Positions 46,247-55,305 of a stretch of DNA of 64,000 nucleotides are shown one piece after another. The translations under genes were made by a program, and so were the position numbers. Source of the stretch: Sporosarcina sp. ANT_H38 (lineage in GTDB: Bacteria > Bacillota > Bacilli > Bacillales_A > Planococcaceae); NCBI RefSeq assembly GCF_008369195.1, contig NZ_VOBC01000001.1, positions 1,860,001 through 1,924,000 on the forward strand, given 5' to 3'. The notes under the pieces were generated by a model. The model searched no databases and was not told the origin of the DNA. It saw nothing but the letters and a program-made list of their open reading frames with translations. Each line of letters starts with the position of its first letter. Position 1 is the first letter of the stretch.

Positions 46247-46814
46247 TCCCCCTCAATATAAGAGTGGTGAGGTGAAAAGCATGTTGGATTTGCTCCGCAA
46301 ATTTTATTTCATCATACAAATTTATTTCCCAAAAAATTCCATCCATTATCAACAGAAATTGTTTTGTTAAGTTGATCCTTTGTTGTTCAGAACTGGATGG
46401 GTAATCGCGTTTTAACGCAGTTTTCAGTGAAAGTATTAGCCACTCATCGAACTGCTCCATGTGATTTTTGAGAAACTGTTTAATTTCTGGAGGTGGTGAG
46501 TTGATCAATGAAATATAAGCTGCCGTATCATCTGCTTTCCCTTTATGATAAGTGACAGTCCCGTAAAGGAGATAAGAGAGGATATCTTCTATTGGAAGAT
46601 TTTCTGCTTCATGCATGATCTTTTTCATCTGACTAAAATGGTCCTCTAATATCTTTTGAAAAGCTGCGACAAATACAGCTTCTTTGTTTTGGAAAAAAAA
46701 ATAGATTGAAGCCGGCTTAATACCAACATCTGCAGCGATTTTTTGCATCGTGGCTCCTTGATAACCATAACGTGAATAATTATAAATTGCCGCTGTCATC
46801 AGTCTTTCTTTCAT
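46230..46814 (-). CDS. TetR family transcriptional regulator
   Basis: A 194-residue repressor. Residues 1-47 hold the helix-turn-helix (RLMTAAIYNYSRYGYQGATM, QKIAADVGIKPASIYFFFQN) and the rest is a helical ligand-binding domain. It is the first gene of the operon with the permease, DUF917 and HyuA genes, so it probably represses its own operon until substrate is present. A palindrome in its leader is the likely operator. Confidence 0.9.
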   Translation of the reverse strand: MKERLMTAAIYNYSRYGYQGATMQKIAADVGIKPASIYFFFQNKEAVFVAAFQKILEDHFSQMKKIMHEAENLPIEDILSYLLYGTVTYHKGKADDTAAYISLINSPPPEIKQFLKNHMEQFDEWLILSLKTALKRDYPSSSEQQRINLTKQFLLIMDGIFWEINLYDEIKFAEQIQHAFHLTTLILRGIEDEK

Positions 46815-46826
46815 AACACTTCCACC

Positions 46827-46844
46827 ACCTAATAGTTGTTAGGT
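46827..46844. promoter_or_regulatory. TetR operator candidate
   Basis: ACCTAATAGTTGTTAGGT is an 18-base dyad (arms ACCTAA/TTAGGT) 12 bases upstream of the TetR start. Size and position fit a TetR-family autorepression site. Confidence 0.6.
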
Positions 46845-46976
46845 TAATGATACAACGCTAGTTATCAGACATCAACAACATTCTGAATTATTTATATTAA
46901 CTTTCTTTACTGCCATAATATTGTGGGTGTTATTACCATTTTTTTAGACTTAAGCAATTGCTACACTAACTGTATG

Positions 46977-47014
46977 CAAAAAAACTCAGCCCTTTTTACG
47001 TACAAGGCTGAGTT
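46977..47014 (-). terminator. Terminator of the LysM-3D gene
   Basis: On the minus strand AACTCAGCC pairs with GGCTGAGTT and is followed by TTTTTGC. It lies 60 bases past the stop codon. Confidence 0.85.
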
Positions 47015-47072
47015 GCGTTCTTCTCTTTATATTTTCAGTAAAACTTCTACCTACTAAAAGCTTACAATTTTA

Positions 47073-47801
47073 TCAATCCAGAATTTTAATGGTAACTGTT
47101 TTACGTCCCCAATTTAATGCATCTTGCTCATTTTCCATATAGACGTCAATTTTTTTCCCTTTAATAGCACCACCAGTATCTCCCGCAATTGCTTCTCCAT
47201 ATCCTTCAACCCATACGCGCGTTCCCATTGGAATTACTGTAGGGTCAACTGCGATGACTTTTTGGTTAGGATTCGAAAGCAAGTCAATACCCGCTGCCGT
47301 TATACCCGTGCATCCTTCGCAATTAGCGGTATACGCCGTTGCTGTAACTGTCATTTCTTTAGTAGCTGAAGCGACAGCATTATTTACTACATTGTTAGTG
47401 GATGATGGTGCTGAAGTTGTTTTTGAACCTGCTACTATTAGTTTATCTCCCGGATGGATGATATCACTTGAAATACCATTCTTATTCATTAATTCATCCA
47501 CTGAGAGGTTGTTATTCAGCGCAATTTTGAAAAGAGTGTCACCTTTCACAACTACGTGTATTCCCACCTTATCTTCTACTTTAAGTTTTTGATCTTCTAC
47601 TTTAAGTTTTTGCGCTGGATATATAATGGTAGACTTTAATCCGTTCATTGTTTGTAATTCTTCTACGCTTATATTAGCCTCTTGTGAAATTGACCATAGT
47701 GTATCTCCCGATTCTACCGTATGGACGCTAGATGCAGATGCTTGGCCCGCCCCTACTGATAATGTTGCGATTGCTGCTAGTGCAATGATGTGTTTTTTCA
47801 T
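47073..47801 (-). CDS. LysM and 3D domain cell-wall protein (YocH-like)
   Basis: A 242-residue secreted protein. Signal peptide 1-27 (MKKHIIALAAIATLSVGAG), LysM 1 at about 29-72 (VHTVESGDTLWSISQEANIS), LysM 2 at about 83-128 (HVVVKGDTLFKIALNNNLSV), then a 3D domain (MTVTATAYTANCEGCTGITA ... IAGDTGGAIKGKKIDVY) with the three conserved aspartates. The 3D fold is the catalytic part of MltA/Rpf-like murein enzymes. AAGGAGGAAA precedes the ATG at 47801. Between the LysM domains the hexapeptide KLKVED is duplicated. Confidence 0.9.
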   Translation of the reverse strand: MKKHIIALAAIATLSVGAGQASASSVHTVESGDTLWSISQEANISVEELQTMNGLKSTIIYPAQKLKVEDQKLKVEDKVGIHVVVKGDTLFKIALNNNLSVDELMNKNGISSDIIHPGDKLIVAGSKTTSAPSSTNNVVNNAVASATKEMTVTATAYTANCEGCTGITAAGIDLLSNPNQKVIAVDPTVIPMGTRVWVEGYGEAIAGDTGGAIKGKKIDVYMENEQDALNWGRKTVTIKILD

Positions 47802-47907
47802 AAGATGAATTTCCTCCTTTTCACTAACCTGCATAAGCATAACACCCGAAGATATCATAACCATTGCAGAATTGTGTGTAGGAGATATCAATCTCGTGAC
47901 ACATTTT

Positions 47908-47942
47908 ACTTTATTGATATATTTGTAACATATCAATAAAGT
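47908..47942. promoter_or_regulatory. 13-bp inverted repeat upstream of the LysM-3D gene
   Basis: ACTTTATTGATAT and ATATCAATAAAGT flank a nine-base spacer about 107 bases upstream of the start. It may be an operator or a leader hairpin. No convincing WalR direct repeat (TGTWAH-N5-TGTWAH) was found. Confidence 0.5.
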
Positions 47943-47993
47943 GAATATTTTTAGTAGAGTATAGAAGATAATCTATTAATTTATAAATAACCT

Positions 47994-48040
47994 AAAAAGC
48001 CTACACCCAATTTCTGAATTACAGAAATGAGCGCAGGCTT
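47994..48040 (-). terminator. Terminator of the duplicated-domain secreted protein gene
   Basis: On the minus strand AAGCCTGCGC...ATTTCTG pairs with CAGAAAT...GTGTAGGCTT, followed by TTTAGG. Confidence 0.75.
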
Positions 48041-48051
48041 ACCAGGTCTAC

Positions 48052-48657
48052 TTATACGTTAATTATTTTCACAAAGCCTGTTTTTTTCACATAAATTGTT
48101 TTGAACTTTACATGACCGTTTGCATCCTTGAAAAGTATGATGCGCTTATACAAGTTATCCTCTACCACTTGAGCACTATAGTCTGAAAGATCCGTGGTAG
48201 CAGAAAGCTTTTTGTATTCTACACTTTCTGCTACTTCATCTGAAATCCCTGATGCCGGCTGCGTTTCATTATCAGTAACGCCACTAATCACTTTGTTGAA
48301 AATCATTCCGCCTTTGTAGTCAACAATCTTCAATCGGTTTTGTGTTTTGACAAATACAGTTTTATAACGCTCACGCCCATTCATATCTTTCAACACAATA
48401 ACTCGCTTCTGCAAGTTATCCACTACGATTTGAGCGCTGTATTTTGATACATCTACCTTTGCTGCCAATGTTTTATATTCTGGAAGTGAAGTTAAATCTT
48501 CTGTAGATACATTATTATTGTATCGATCCCCTTGTTGGGAATAGTTAGAGACTGCGACATTCTGATTCGCAGCCTCTGCACGATCTGCATGTATTCCAGT
48601 TACCCCACCTGCAGTTAGTAGCAATGCTCCAATTGTTGTGATTAAAATTGTTTTCAT
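48052..48657 (-). CDS. Secreted protein with two tandem ~60-residue repeats
   Basis: A 201-residue exported protein of unknown family. After a signal peptide ending near HADRAEAA, two homologous units follow: YKTLAAKVDVSKYSAQIVVD with NLQKRVIVLKDMNGRERYKT, and YKKLSATTDLSDYSAQVVED with NLYKRIILFKDANGHVKFKT, each closing with KIVDY or KIINV. The linker between them contains SGVTDNETQPASG. The repeats look like beta-rich PepSY- or LysM-like modules, but this is only a resemblance. It has a terminator and a good ribosome binding site (AGGAGACGG). Confidence 0.8.
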   Translation of the reverse strand: MKTILITTIGALLLTAGGVTGIHADRAEAANQNVAVSNYSQQGDRYNNNVSTEDLTSLPEYKTLAAKVDVSKYSAQIVVDNLQKRVIVLKDMNGRERYKTVFVKTQNRLKIVDYKGGMIFNKVISGVTDNETQPASGISDEVAESVEYKKLSATTDLSDYSAQVVEDNLYKRIILFKDANGHVKFKTIYVKKTGFVKIINV

Positions 48658-49460
48658 AATTTCCGTCTCCTCTATGGGTTATTTTGGATCAGACTTCATC
48701 ATAAAGGAGCTTTATGTGATTTCTCTGTGAGTAAAATGAGATTTTGATGAGAAAGAAAAGAAAACCAATCAGGTATTTACATAAATGGAATTAAGATAGG
48801 TGCTAAGCATGGCGATCAATAAAAAATAGCATGGGAACTACTCAATCAAATAGTATTCGCTACGTACAGTAACGTATTGATAAGACTATGAAGTGTTGGC
48901 TAACCTGTATTCATAGTTTATATTGTGTGTAACGAGAAAGAAGATCGACTTCAGCAACTTGTTGACACAAGCGACGGAAGCGACCTTCTGGTATTTGCTA
49001 TAGGGTTGATTTTTCAGTTTGCCGTTATAGTCAAAAAATTATTTTGTCAAAAACGACTTATCTTAACCATGTTTTGAATGATGACATAAAGTAAATTTCC
49101 TCAGGTGTTTATTCCCACGATTATTAATTTTGTCTTTAGCAATAAATTCACCTGATTGGTAATTCCTCATACAGTTCATTGTCCATTTTACTAAAGTACG
49201 TATCGAACCAACACACACACCACGCACTTAAGCCTGCTAAAATAGTTCCGGAAGTATTATTTCTCAATATTCCCTTGTGCATCATGACTCGCTGATGAGA
49301 TAAAACGGATACGTATTCTCCATTCGCTATGGTAGGCACTATTGTTGATTTCAACATAAATCGAGTGGGAACCTCGTCCTACTAAAGTTCCCTCAGTACC
49401 TAAATTAAAGTCCGTACAAGTAGAATTCCGCACAGCACACCTAAAATTTCAGTCTACCGA
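48658..49460. other. Gene-free region, possible IS110-like trace
   Basis: A 69-codon minus-strand frame (49148-49357) has no ribosome binding site and unusual composition. Just downstream of it, in another frame, GEFIAKDKINNRGNKHLRKF weakly recalls the C-terminal GNKHLR motif of IS110-type transposases. No intact gene is supported. Confidence 0.3.
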
Positions 49461-50600
49461 TTAGAATTCCTTGAAAACATTTAAAGATTCTAATGCGTTG
49501 CCTTTAAAATCAAATAGTCCTTGATTTGCCCATGAATTACCGATCGTTGCGACATCATTTCCATACTTCATACCTTCAAGACTCGCCCAACTCGTACCAT
49601 TTACCGGTAACCATGCCGGTTCCCAATAAACAATTCCAATCCCATTATTACCTGTTGTTTGTTGAACGGTTTTCATAAGATCCCGTAAGAAACTTTTTTG
49701 CCCAGCAATTGTGGCTGGATACCCCGCTTCTTCTGCTAGCTCTTCTGTAAAAATACATGCGCCAGTAGGGTCTTCTCCCGTAAATCCATAAGCTGCTTCT
49801 ACGACGAGTAGTTCTTTATTATAACGCGTACTAATATCATTAAGATTTAGCTCTAACGCCTTCAGATCGCCATGCCAAAATGGATAGTAAGACAATCCAA
49901 TAATGTCGAACTCAACGCCTCTATTTGTAATTTCATCAAACCAGATCCGATATAAATCATTCGCTCCGCCAAAGTCTAAATGTAAAATGATTTTTGCTGG
50001 ATTGGCTGATAAGCTATCTTTTACTGACTGAATTCCCGCCTTCAATAAACCCGCTAATTGATCATAAGATGTTTTCTTGCTATCGGTTTCAACTTCTTCA
50101 AACCGTCTTTCTGCAAATAGATAAGTTGGTGTCTTTCCATCTGGCCAAAGCATCCCATTGGTAATTTCATTGCCAATTTGAATGTATTCTGGGATGACAT
50201 CGTTCTCATTACAGGCTTCGAGTACTTGCTTCGTATATTGATAAACTTTTTCTTCTAGCTGCTTACCTGATAGCGACTTCCACGCTTTAGGCTTCGCTTG
50301 TTTCTTCGGATCTGTCCAAAAATCACTATAATGAAAATTAAGTAGTAACTTCATTCCTTCGGCTTTTGCCCGCTTTGCTAAATCCAGCGTCGTTTGTAAA
50401 TCATTCGTTCCACCGAGATAAGGTTTACCTGCTTCATCATAAGGATCCACCCATATGCGTAATCGAATCGTATCAATCCCATTGATTCGTAAGATTTCAA
50501 ATAAGTCCTTCTCTTCTTTATCAATAAAGTACTTCCCGCCAAGATTTTCAACTTCAGTTAGCATTGAGATATCGGCACCTTTTATGAACGTTTGTGTCAT
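49461..50600 (-). CDS. ganB: Intracellular GH53 arabinogalactan endo-beta-1,4-galactanase
   Basis: A 379-residue family 53 glycoside hydrolase that cleaves beta-1,4-galactan chains. Key segments are FIKGADISMLTEVENLGGKY, INGIDTIRLRIWVDPYDEAG, the acid/base glutamate in EYIQIGNEITNGMLWPDGKT and the nucleophile in LLVVEAAYGFTGEDPTG, with GIGVVYWEP-like GIGIVYWEPAWLPVNGTSW. There is no signal peptide or lipobox, unlike most secreted GanB enzymes, so it acts in the cytoplasm on imported oligosaccharides. It is the last gene of the galactan cluster. Confidence 0.92.
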   Translation of the reverse strand: MTQTFIKGADISMLTEVENLGGKYFIDKEEKDLFEILRINGIDTIRLRIWVDPYDEAGKPYLGGTNDLQTTLDLAKRAKAEGMKLLLNFHYSDFWTDPKKQAKPKAWKSLSGKQLEEKVYQYTKQVLEACNENDVIPEYIQIGNEITNGMLWPDGKTPTYLFAERRFEEVETDSKKTSYDQLAGLLKAGIQSVKDSLSANPAKIILHLDFGGANDLYRIWFDEITNRGVEFDIIGLSYYPFWHGDLKALELNLNDISTRYNKELLVVEAAYGFTGEDPTGACIFTEELAEEAGYPATIAGQKSFLRDLMKTVQQTTGNNGIGIVYWEPAWLPVNGTSWASLEGMKYGNDVATIGNSWANQGLFDFKGNALESLNVFKEF

Positions 50601-50670
50601 TTCAGATCTCTCCTATCCATTTAGGGAGTGCGTACTTTTTTTGATGACGAATAAAAGTACGCACCGCTAC

Positions 50671-52734
50671 TTATCTTTTACGCTTTAGTAAACGAACACC
50701 AAACGGAGCTAAGTCAATCTTAGTAGGTACCGGCGTTCCTTCAATTAAATCCGTATATACCGAATCTACTAACTCAACTTCTTTAGCTTCTCTGCTAAAA
50801 TTGAATATGTAAATATAGTCATATTCACCATCTGTCCGACTCTGTGCTGTAACACCTTCCGGAAGTTTGCCTTCAATAACCCTTTTCAAACCTAATTCTT
50901 CAACTAGCTTCGTGAATAAATCGAGGTGAAATTCTCCCTTATTTCTCGATGCGATATAATACGCCTTTCCTGCTCCAAACTGATTAACCGTTAGAGCCGG
51001 AAGTCCTGCATAGAAATCCTCTTTGTAATAAGCTAAAGCCTCGGCACCCTCAAGATGAATAACATCACATAATTCATGTGCAACGTATTCCTTTGTAAGG
51101 CCTAACTCATTTCCAGCTGCCATTTCAATTGAATTTGTTTGGCCATCATGTAAGCCATCAATTTCTTCCGACCAAATGCCTAGTGTTTTTCGCAATGGAC
51201 CTGGGAAACCTCCCGCAAACACAAGATCATTCTCATCGACAATTCCTGACCAATATGTTGTTACAAACGTGCCACCTTGTTGTACAAATCTCTCTATTTT
51301 CTCACCAACACCAGGACGGACCATATATAGCATCGGAGCGACAATTAGTTTATATTTCGATATATCCTGATCCATATCAATCACATCAACAGCAACACCT
51401 TGATCCCAAAAGGCTTTGTACTGCCCAGCAACCGCTTTTTCATAGCCAACACCGATATTACGGGGTCCTTGAGCATCATTTATTGCCCAGCGATTTTGTG
51501 TATCAAAAATAAGGGCTACCTCAGCTTCCACAGTCGTTCCAACTACTTGGTCAAGACCTCCAAGTGTTTCACCTAGTTGGGAAACTTCCTTAAAAACTCT
51601 CGTATGCTCATGACCAACATGATCTACAACAGCACCATGGAACTTTTCACTAGATCCACGACTTTTGCGCCATTGGAAATACTGAACTGAATCCGAACCA
51701 TGGGCAACAGCTTGTAACGATGATAAATAATGCATACCAGGACGTTTTAACTTACTAACATCTTGCCAATTCGTTAAACTCGGCGTGCTTTCCATTAACA
51801 AAAACGGTTGACCATCTTTTAACGAACGGAACCAATCATGGTTCATTGCAATATATGCAGCTAGCTCACTGTCATCCTCATGATCATGCCAAGTCGGATA
51901 AGAGTCCCACGAAACAACGTCAACTTCAGCAGCAAATTTTGCATAATCAAGACCCTCAAATAATTCCATGAAGTTCGTGAAAACCGGAATATCTTTATTT
52001 GCTTCTTTTAACGGTTTGATCTCATGTTTGTAAAAATTAATTGTTTGATCCGTAACAAACCGCTTCCAATCCAAATTCAATCCATGTACCATCGTTTCAC
52101 CATGTGGAGCCGGTGATTCCACTTGCGACCAAGTTGTATACGTATGGCTCCAAAACGTAGTCCACCAAGCTTTGTTCAAGTTTTCCAATGTCTTGTATTT
52201 TTCTTTCAGCCACTCACGGAATGCATCTTGACAATAGTCACAATGACATTCGCCGCCATATTCATTTGATAAATGCCAACCGATCACTGCAGGATGATTC
52301 GCATAGTTATCCGCCAACCTTTTGTTGATAATCGCTATTTTTTCACGGTATTTTGGTGAACTAAAACAATGGTTATGTCGTATTCCATGTAAATTACGAG
52401 CTCGATTACCACCAACACGCAGTACTTCTGGGTATTTTTCCGACATCCAAGCTGGTCTAGCACCACTTGGTGTAGCTAGAAATGCATAAATACCATTTTC
52501 AGCAAATGTATCAAGAATTCGGTCTAACCATTCAAAAGTGAATACACCTTCTTCAGGTTCCAGTTTACTCCAGGCAAACATTCCGATTGACATGACATTA
52601 CATTTTGCAAGCTTCATTAAGCGAATATCCTCAGCTAGGATTTCTGGGTGTTCCTCCCATTGTTCCGGGAAATAATCTGCCCCGTGCAATACTTTAGGAA
52701 TTCTACTACTTACAGGATCATATACTTTTGTCAT
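50671..52734 (-). CDS. ganA: GH42 beta-galactosidase
   Basis: A 687-residue family 42 beta-galactosidase that removes galactose from galacto-oligosaccharides. The acid/base glutamate is in GWHLSNEYGGECHCDYCQDA, where the cysteines bind zinc, and the nucleophile is in FLLMESTPSLTNWQ. N-terminal HGADYFPEQWEEHPEILAED is the family hallmark. The middle trimerisation and C-terminal beta domains are complete. It lies 70 bases upstream of ganB and is separated from the permease genes by a MITE-like repeat. Confidence 0.94.
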   Translation of the reverse strand: MTKVYDPVSSRIPKVLHGADYFPEQWEEHPEILAEDIRLMKLAKCNVMSIGMFAWSKLEPEEGVFTFEWLDRILDTFAENGIYAFLATPSGARPAWMSEKYPEVLRVGGNRARNLHGIRHNHCFSSPKYREKIAIINKRLADNYANHPAVIGWHLSNEYGGECHCDYCQDAFREWLKEKYKTLENLNKAWWTTFWSHTYTTWSQVESPAPHGETMVHGLNLDWKRFVTDQTINFYKHEIKPLKEANKDIPVFTNFMELFEGLDYAKFAAEVDVVSWDSYPTWHDHEDDSELAAYIAMNHDWFRSLKDGQPFLLMESTPSLTNWQDVSKLKRPGMHYLSSLQAVAHGSDSVQYFQWRKSRGSSEKFHGAVVDHVGHEHTRVFKEVSQLGETLGGLDQVVGTTVEAEVALIFDTQNRWAINDAQGPRNIGVGYEKAVAGQYKAFWDQGVAVDVIDMDQDISKYKLIVAPMLYMVRPGVGEKIERFVQQGGTFVTTYWSGIVDENDLVFAGGFPGPLRKTLGIWSEEIDGLHDGQTNSIEMAAGNELGLTKEYVAHELCDVIHLEGAEALAYYKEDFYAGLPALTVNQFGAGKAYYIASRNKGEFHLDLFTKLVEELGLKRVIEGKLPEGVTAQSRTDGEYDYIYIFNFSREAKEVELVDSVYTDLIEGTPVPTKIDLAPFGVRLLKRKR

Positions 52735-52769
52735 CTAAATCACCTTTTCCAATTTTTTGAGTATCTACT

Positions 52770-53034
52770 TGAATCAATTTAGTAATAGGGTTATAAAACG
52801 GGAAATACGAACAATGTTGATTTCCGCTTCAGGTGGACGCTTTCCGCGGGCACGGCTTCAGTCTCCTCGTCGTTTCACTCCTGTGGGGCCTTCAGCTCGC
52901 GCTGTTCCCGCTGGAGTCGCCACCTTCCGCTACAATCAACGAGAGTAGCCCGAAAGTTTGACGGACTATGAATTGATAGATGAATTATAGTGTTAGTCTT
53001 TACATAAGAAATAAGTAATTGTGAAATTGATTCA
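52770..53034. repeat. MITE-like repeat, full copy
   Basis: A 265-base element with terminal inverted repeats TGAATCAATTT / AAATTGATTCA. Inside, GTTGATTTCCGC and GGTGGAC near 52814 pair with GTCGCCACC and AATCAAC near 52915-52942, so most of it folds back on itself. The core is GC-rich (CGCGGGCACGGCTTCAGTC) in contrast to its AT-rich flanks. It lies between ganQ and ganA and starts 35 bases from the ganA start. A shortened copy is at 60216-60397. Confidence 0.75.
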
Positions 53035-53035
53035 C

Positions 53036-53881
53036 TTATCCTTTTGTTCCTCCACCAGTCAAACCTGAGATCAAGAATCGTTGTAAATATAAATAGATCA
53101 GCGAAACAGGAACTGCAATTAAAATGGCCCCTGCAGAAAATCGGGTAAAGTTATTTGCAAATTTATCATTGATAAAGTTAAATAATCCAAGCGCTAATGT
53201 GTAATTTTCCGGGCTTCTCAATATAATTGACGGTAGAATAAAATCGAATAACGGTCCCATAAAGTTAAATAATGCTACAACCGCCAAGATTGGTTTTGCC
53301 AATGGTAATATAATTTTTATAAACACAGTCATATGTCCGGCACCATCCATTCGGGCTGCTTCATCCAGCTCTCGTGGGATTGTATCCAAATAGCCTTTTA
53401 CAAGCCAGGCATTAAACGGGATTTGTCCACCAACATAAATCAAAATTAACCCAGTCAATGTATTCAAAAGTCCAACTAAATTAAGTAAAATATACAAAGC
53501 AACCATCGCCATAATGACCGGGAACATTTGCAGGATTAAAAATGTATATAACCCCGATTTACGTCCAACGAACTTGTATCGAGAGAATGCATATGCGACT
53601 AGCGACGTCATAACGACTGAAAACACTGCTGATAGAGTAGAAACAATCAAACTATTTTTATACCAAGTTAAATAATTACTACTAGGATCTGTAAATAACC
53701 ACTTATAATGAACAAGCGACCAATTTTCTGGAATAATCGTCGAAGAATATAAGCTTGTTCCAGCATTTAATGACATTCCAAATGCCCAAATCAGAGGATA
53801 AATAATGATTACAGCCATAAACGCAAACACTGCATATATTCCTGTTAACTCTAATGCTGATTTAACTTTTGGTTTCATCAA
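53036..53881 (-). CDS. ganQ: Galactooligosaccharide ABC transporter permease GanQ
   Basis: A 281-residue MalG-type permease with about six helices. It begins ALELTGIYAVFAFMAVIIIY and shows the EAA loop DEAARMDGAGHMTVFIKIIL, with the closing LYLQRFLISGLTGGGTKG typical of MalG/GanQ. It overlaps ganP by four bases. It forms the membrane channel with GanP for oligosaccharides delivered by GanS. The MITE-like repeat ends two bases past its stop codon. Confidence 0.93.
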   Translation of the reverse strand: MMKPKVKSALELTGIYAVFAFMAVIIIYPLIWAFGMSLNAGTSLYSSTIIPENWSLVHYKWLFTDPSSNYLTWYKNSLIVSTLSAVFSVVMTSLVAYAFSRYKFVGRKSGLYTFLILQMFPVIMAMVALYILLNLVGLLNTLTGLILIYVGGQIPFNAWLVKGYLDTIPRELDEAARMDGAGHMTVFIKIILPLAKPILAVVALFNFMGPLFDFILPSIILRSPENYTLALGLFNFINDKFANNFTRFSAGAILIAVPVSLIYLYLQRFLISGLTGGGTKG

Positions 53882-55194
53882 ATATTCCCCTCTTCCTTAA
53901 ATGATTTTGTCCGTCGGAATTGGAGGATTGCAAAAACAGATACCAAGATTCCTATAATTAGGGAGATGGCTGCAGCCATACTATAATTATTCGTTTCGAA
54001 TGTTAGTTTATATACCCAGGAGATTAATATATCTGTTCCTCCAGCATTTTGGCCTTTTACCGCTGGGCCACCTCCGTTAAGTAGATAAATAACATTAAAG
54101 TTATTAAAATTCGAAGTATATTGGATGATTAACAATGGTGCTGTTGCAAATAGAATATGTGGCAGTGTAATACCTCTGAATTTTTGCCAACGTGTAGCAC
54201 CATCCACATCTGCCGCTTCATACCATTCACTAGATATACTTTGTAATACACCAGAGAATAGAGCAAATAAAAATGGATAGGCAAGCCACGTCTGAATCAT
54301 AATCAGCAGAATTTTTGTGTAAAACGGATCTGTTAACCATGGGATTCCATCACCGCCGAAAAGTGGAATAATGATATCACGGTTAATCGCACCAAATTCA
54401 TCATTAAACATTGCTGCAAAAATTAGAATTGAAACGAATCCAGGTACTGCCCACGGTAAAATCAAAATTGTTCTGATTGTTTTTTTGAATTTAACACGAC
54501 GATCATTGGCAAGGATGGCCAGAAATAAAGCAAGTACGATTTGAAATGATGTGGCGACAAGTGTCCAAATAATTGTCCAAGAAAATACACTAATAAATGT
54601 ATTCTTCCATAATGGAACAGTAACTAGATTCACAAAATTATCAAAACCTACCCACTGTACTAGATGCCTTGGTGGTGAATTATATAAATCATAATTCGTA
54701 AATGCTAGCGTAATCGCAAATAATAAGGGAAAGACTACAGTGAATATTAAAAGGATTAATCCAGGCCCAGTAAGTAAATATGGGAATGCTTTATCATAAC
54801 TTGCTTTAAATGCATCCATCATCGTTGTTGCTTCCCAACCTTGTGAAATTAATTTTGCTTGTTTTTTCGCATCTAGCACATTGAGAACATAAAACAAAAT
54901 CACAAAAGCAATTAAAATAATTGATAAAATTCCATATACGAGTAAAAAGATCGAGTGGTCTACACCAGCGATTGTTCCAAGTGTTGTAATTCCCCATAAA
55001 CCTAAATTAATGAAGTCAGAAAAGCTGATAATGAAGGCAATTTCTAAAATAATAAAGCTAATTCCCTTTATATATTGTTTGTTATATATTTGTCCTAAAC
55101 CCGCAAGCAAGATCGATAGAATCATCGCCGTTTTAGAACTATGTGTTTTTGCATATTTGCGCTTCGGTCCTTTTGACTTTTCCGTAGGAGTCAT
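53878..55194 (-). CDS. ganP: Galactooligosaccharide ABC transporter permease GanP
   Basis: A 438-residue MalF-type permease. The N-terminal extension has KTAMILSILLAGLGQIYNKQ and several extra helices, as in Bacillus GanP, then the permease core with EWYEAADVDGATRWQKFRGI as EAA loop and GQNAGGTDILISWVYKLTFE. The ATG at 55194 follows GAGGTGG; the longer frame would run through an intercistronic hairpin. It is upstream of ganQ and downstream of ganS. Confidence 0.93.
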   Translation of the reverse strand: MTPTEKSKGPKRKYAKTHSSKTAMILSILLAGLGQIYNKQYIKGISFIILEIAFIISFSDFINLGLWGITTLGTIAGVDHSIFLLVYGILSIILIAFVILFYVLNVLDAKKQAKLISQGWEATTMMDAFKASYDKAFPYLLTGPGLILLIFTVVFPLLFAITLAFTNYDLYNSPPRHLVQWVGFDNFVNLVTVPLWKNTFISVFSWTIIWTLVATSFQIVLALFLAILANDRRVKFKKTIRTILILPWAVPGFVSILIFAAMFNDEFGAINRDIIIPLFGGDGIPWLTDPFYTKILLIMIQTWLAYPFLFALFSGVLQSISSEWYEAADVDGATRWQKFRGITLPHILFATAPLLIIQYTSNFNNFNVIYLLNGGGPAVKGQNAGGTDILISWVYKLTFETNNYSMAAAISLIIGILVSVFAILQFRRTKSFKEEGNI

Positions 55195-55210
55195 TTTATC
55201 CACCTCGTTT

Positions 55211-55252
55211 AAAAATCGAGTGGGAAGAGAGCAACTAGGCCTCTTCCCACTC
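55211..55252 (-). terminator. Intercistronic hairpin between ganS and ganP
   Basis: GAGTGGGAAGAG pairs perfectly with CTCTTCCCACTC, followed on the minus strand by GATTTTTAAA. It lies between the binding-protein stop and the ganP ribosome binding site. Such a partial terminator or mRNA stabiliser lets the binding protein be made in excess over the permeases. Confidence 0.75.
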
Positions 55253-55305
55253 AACTCTAGATTCATGTTCCTGATTGAACTAATGATGAAAATAGGAGTA
55301 AACGG

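Noticed and set aside
49148..49357. Minus-strand frame of 69 codons with a downstream GNKHLR-like trace
   Set aside because: No ribosome binding site, no family match, and the IS110 resemblance is too short to call an element.
52757..52948. Plus-strand frame across the MITE-like repeat
   Set aside because: It arises from the GC-rich repeat core; it has no ribosome binding site and is absent from the deleted copy.
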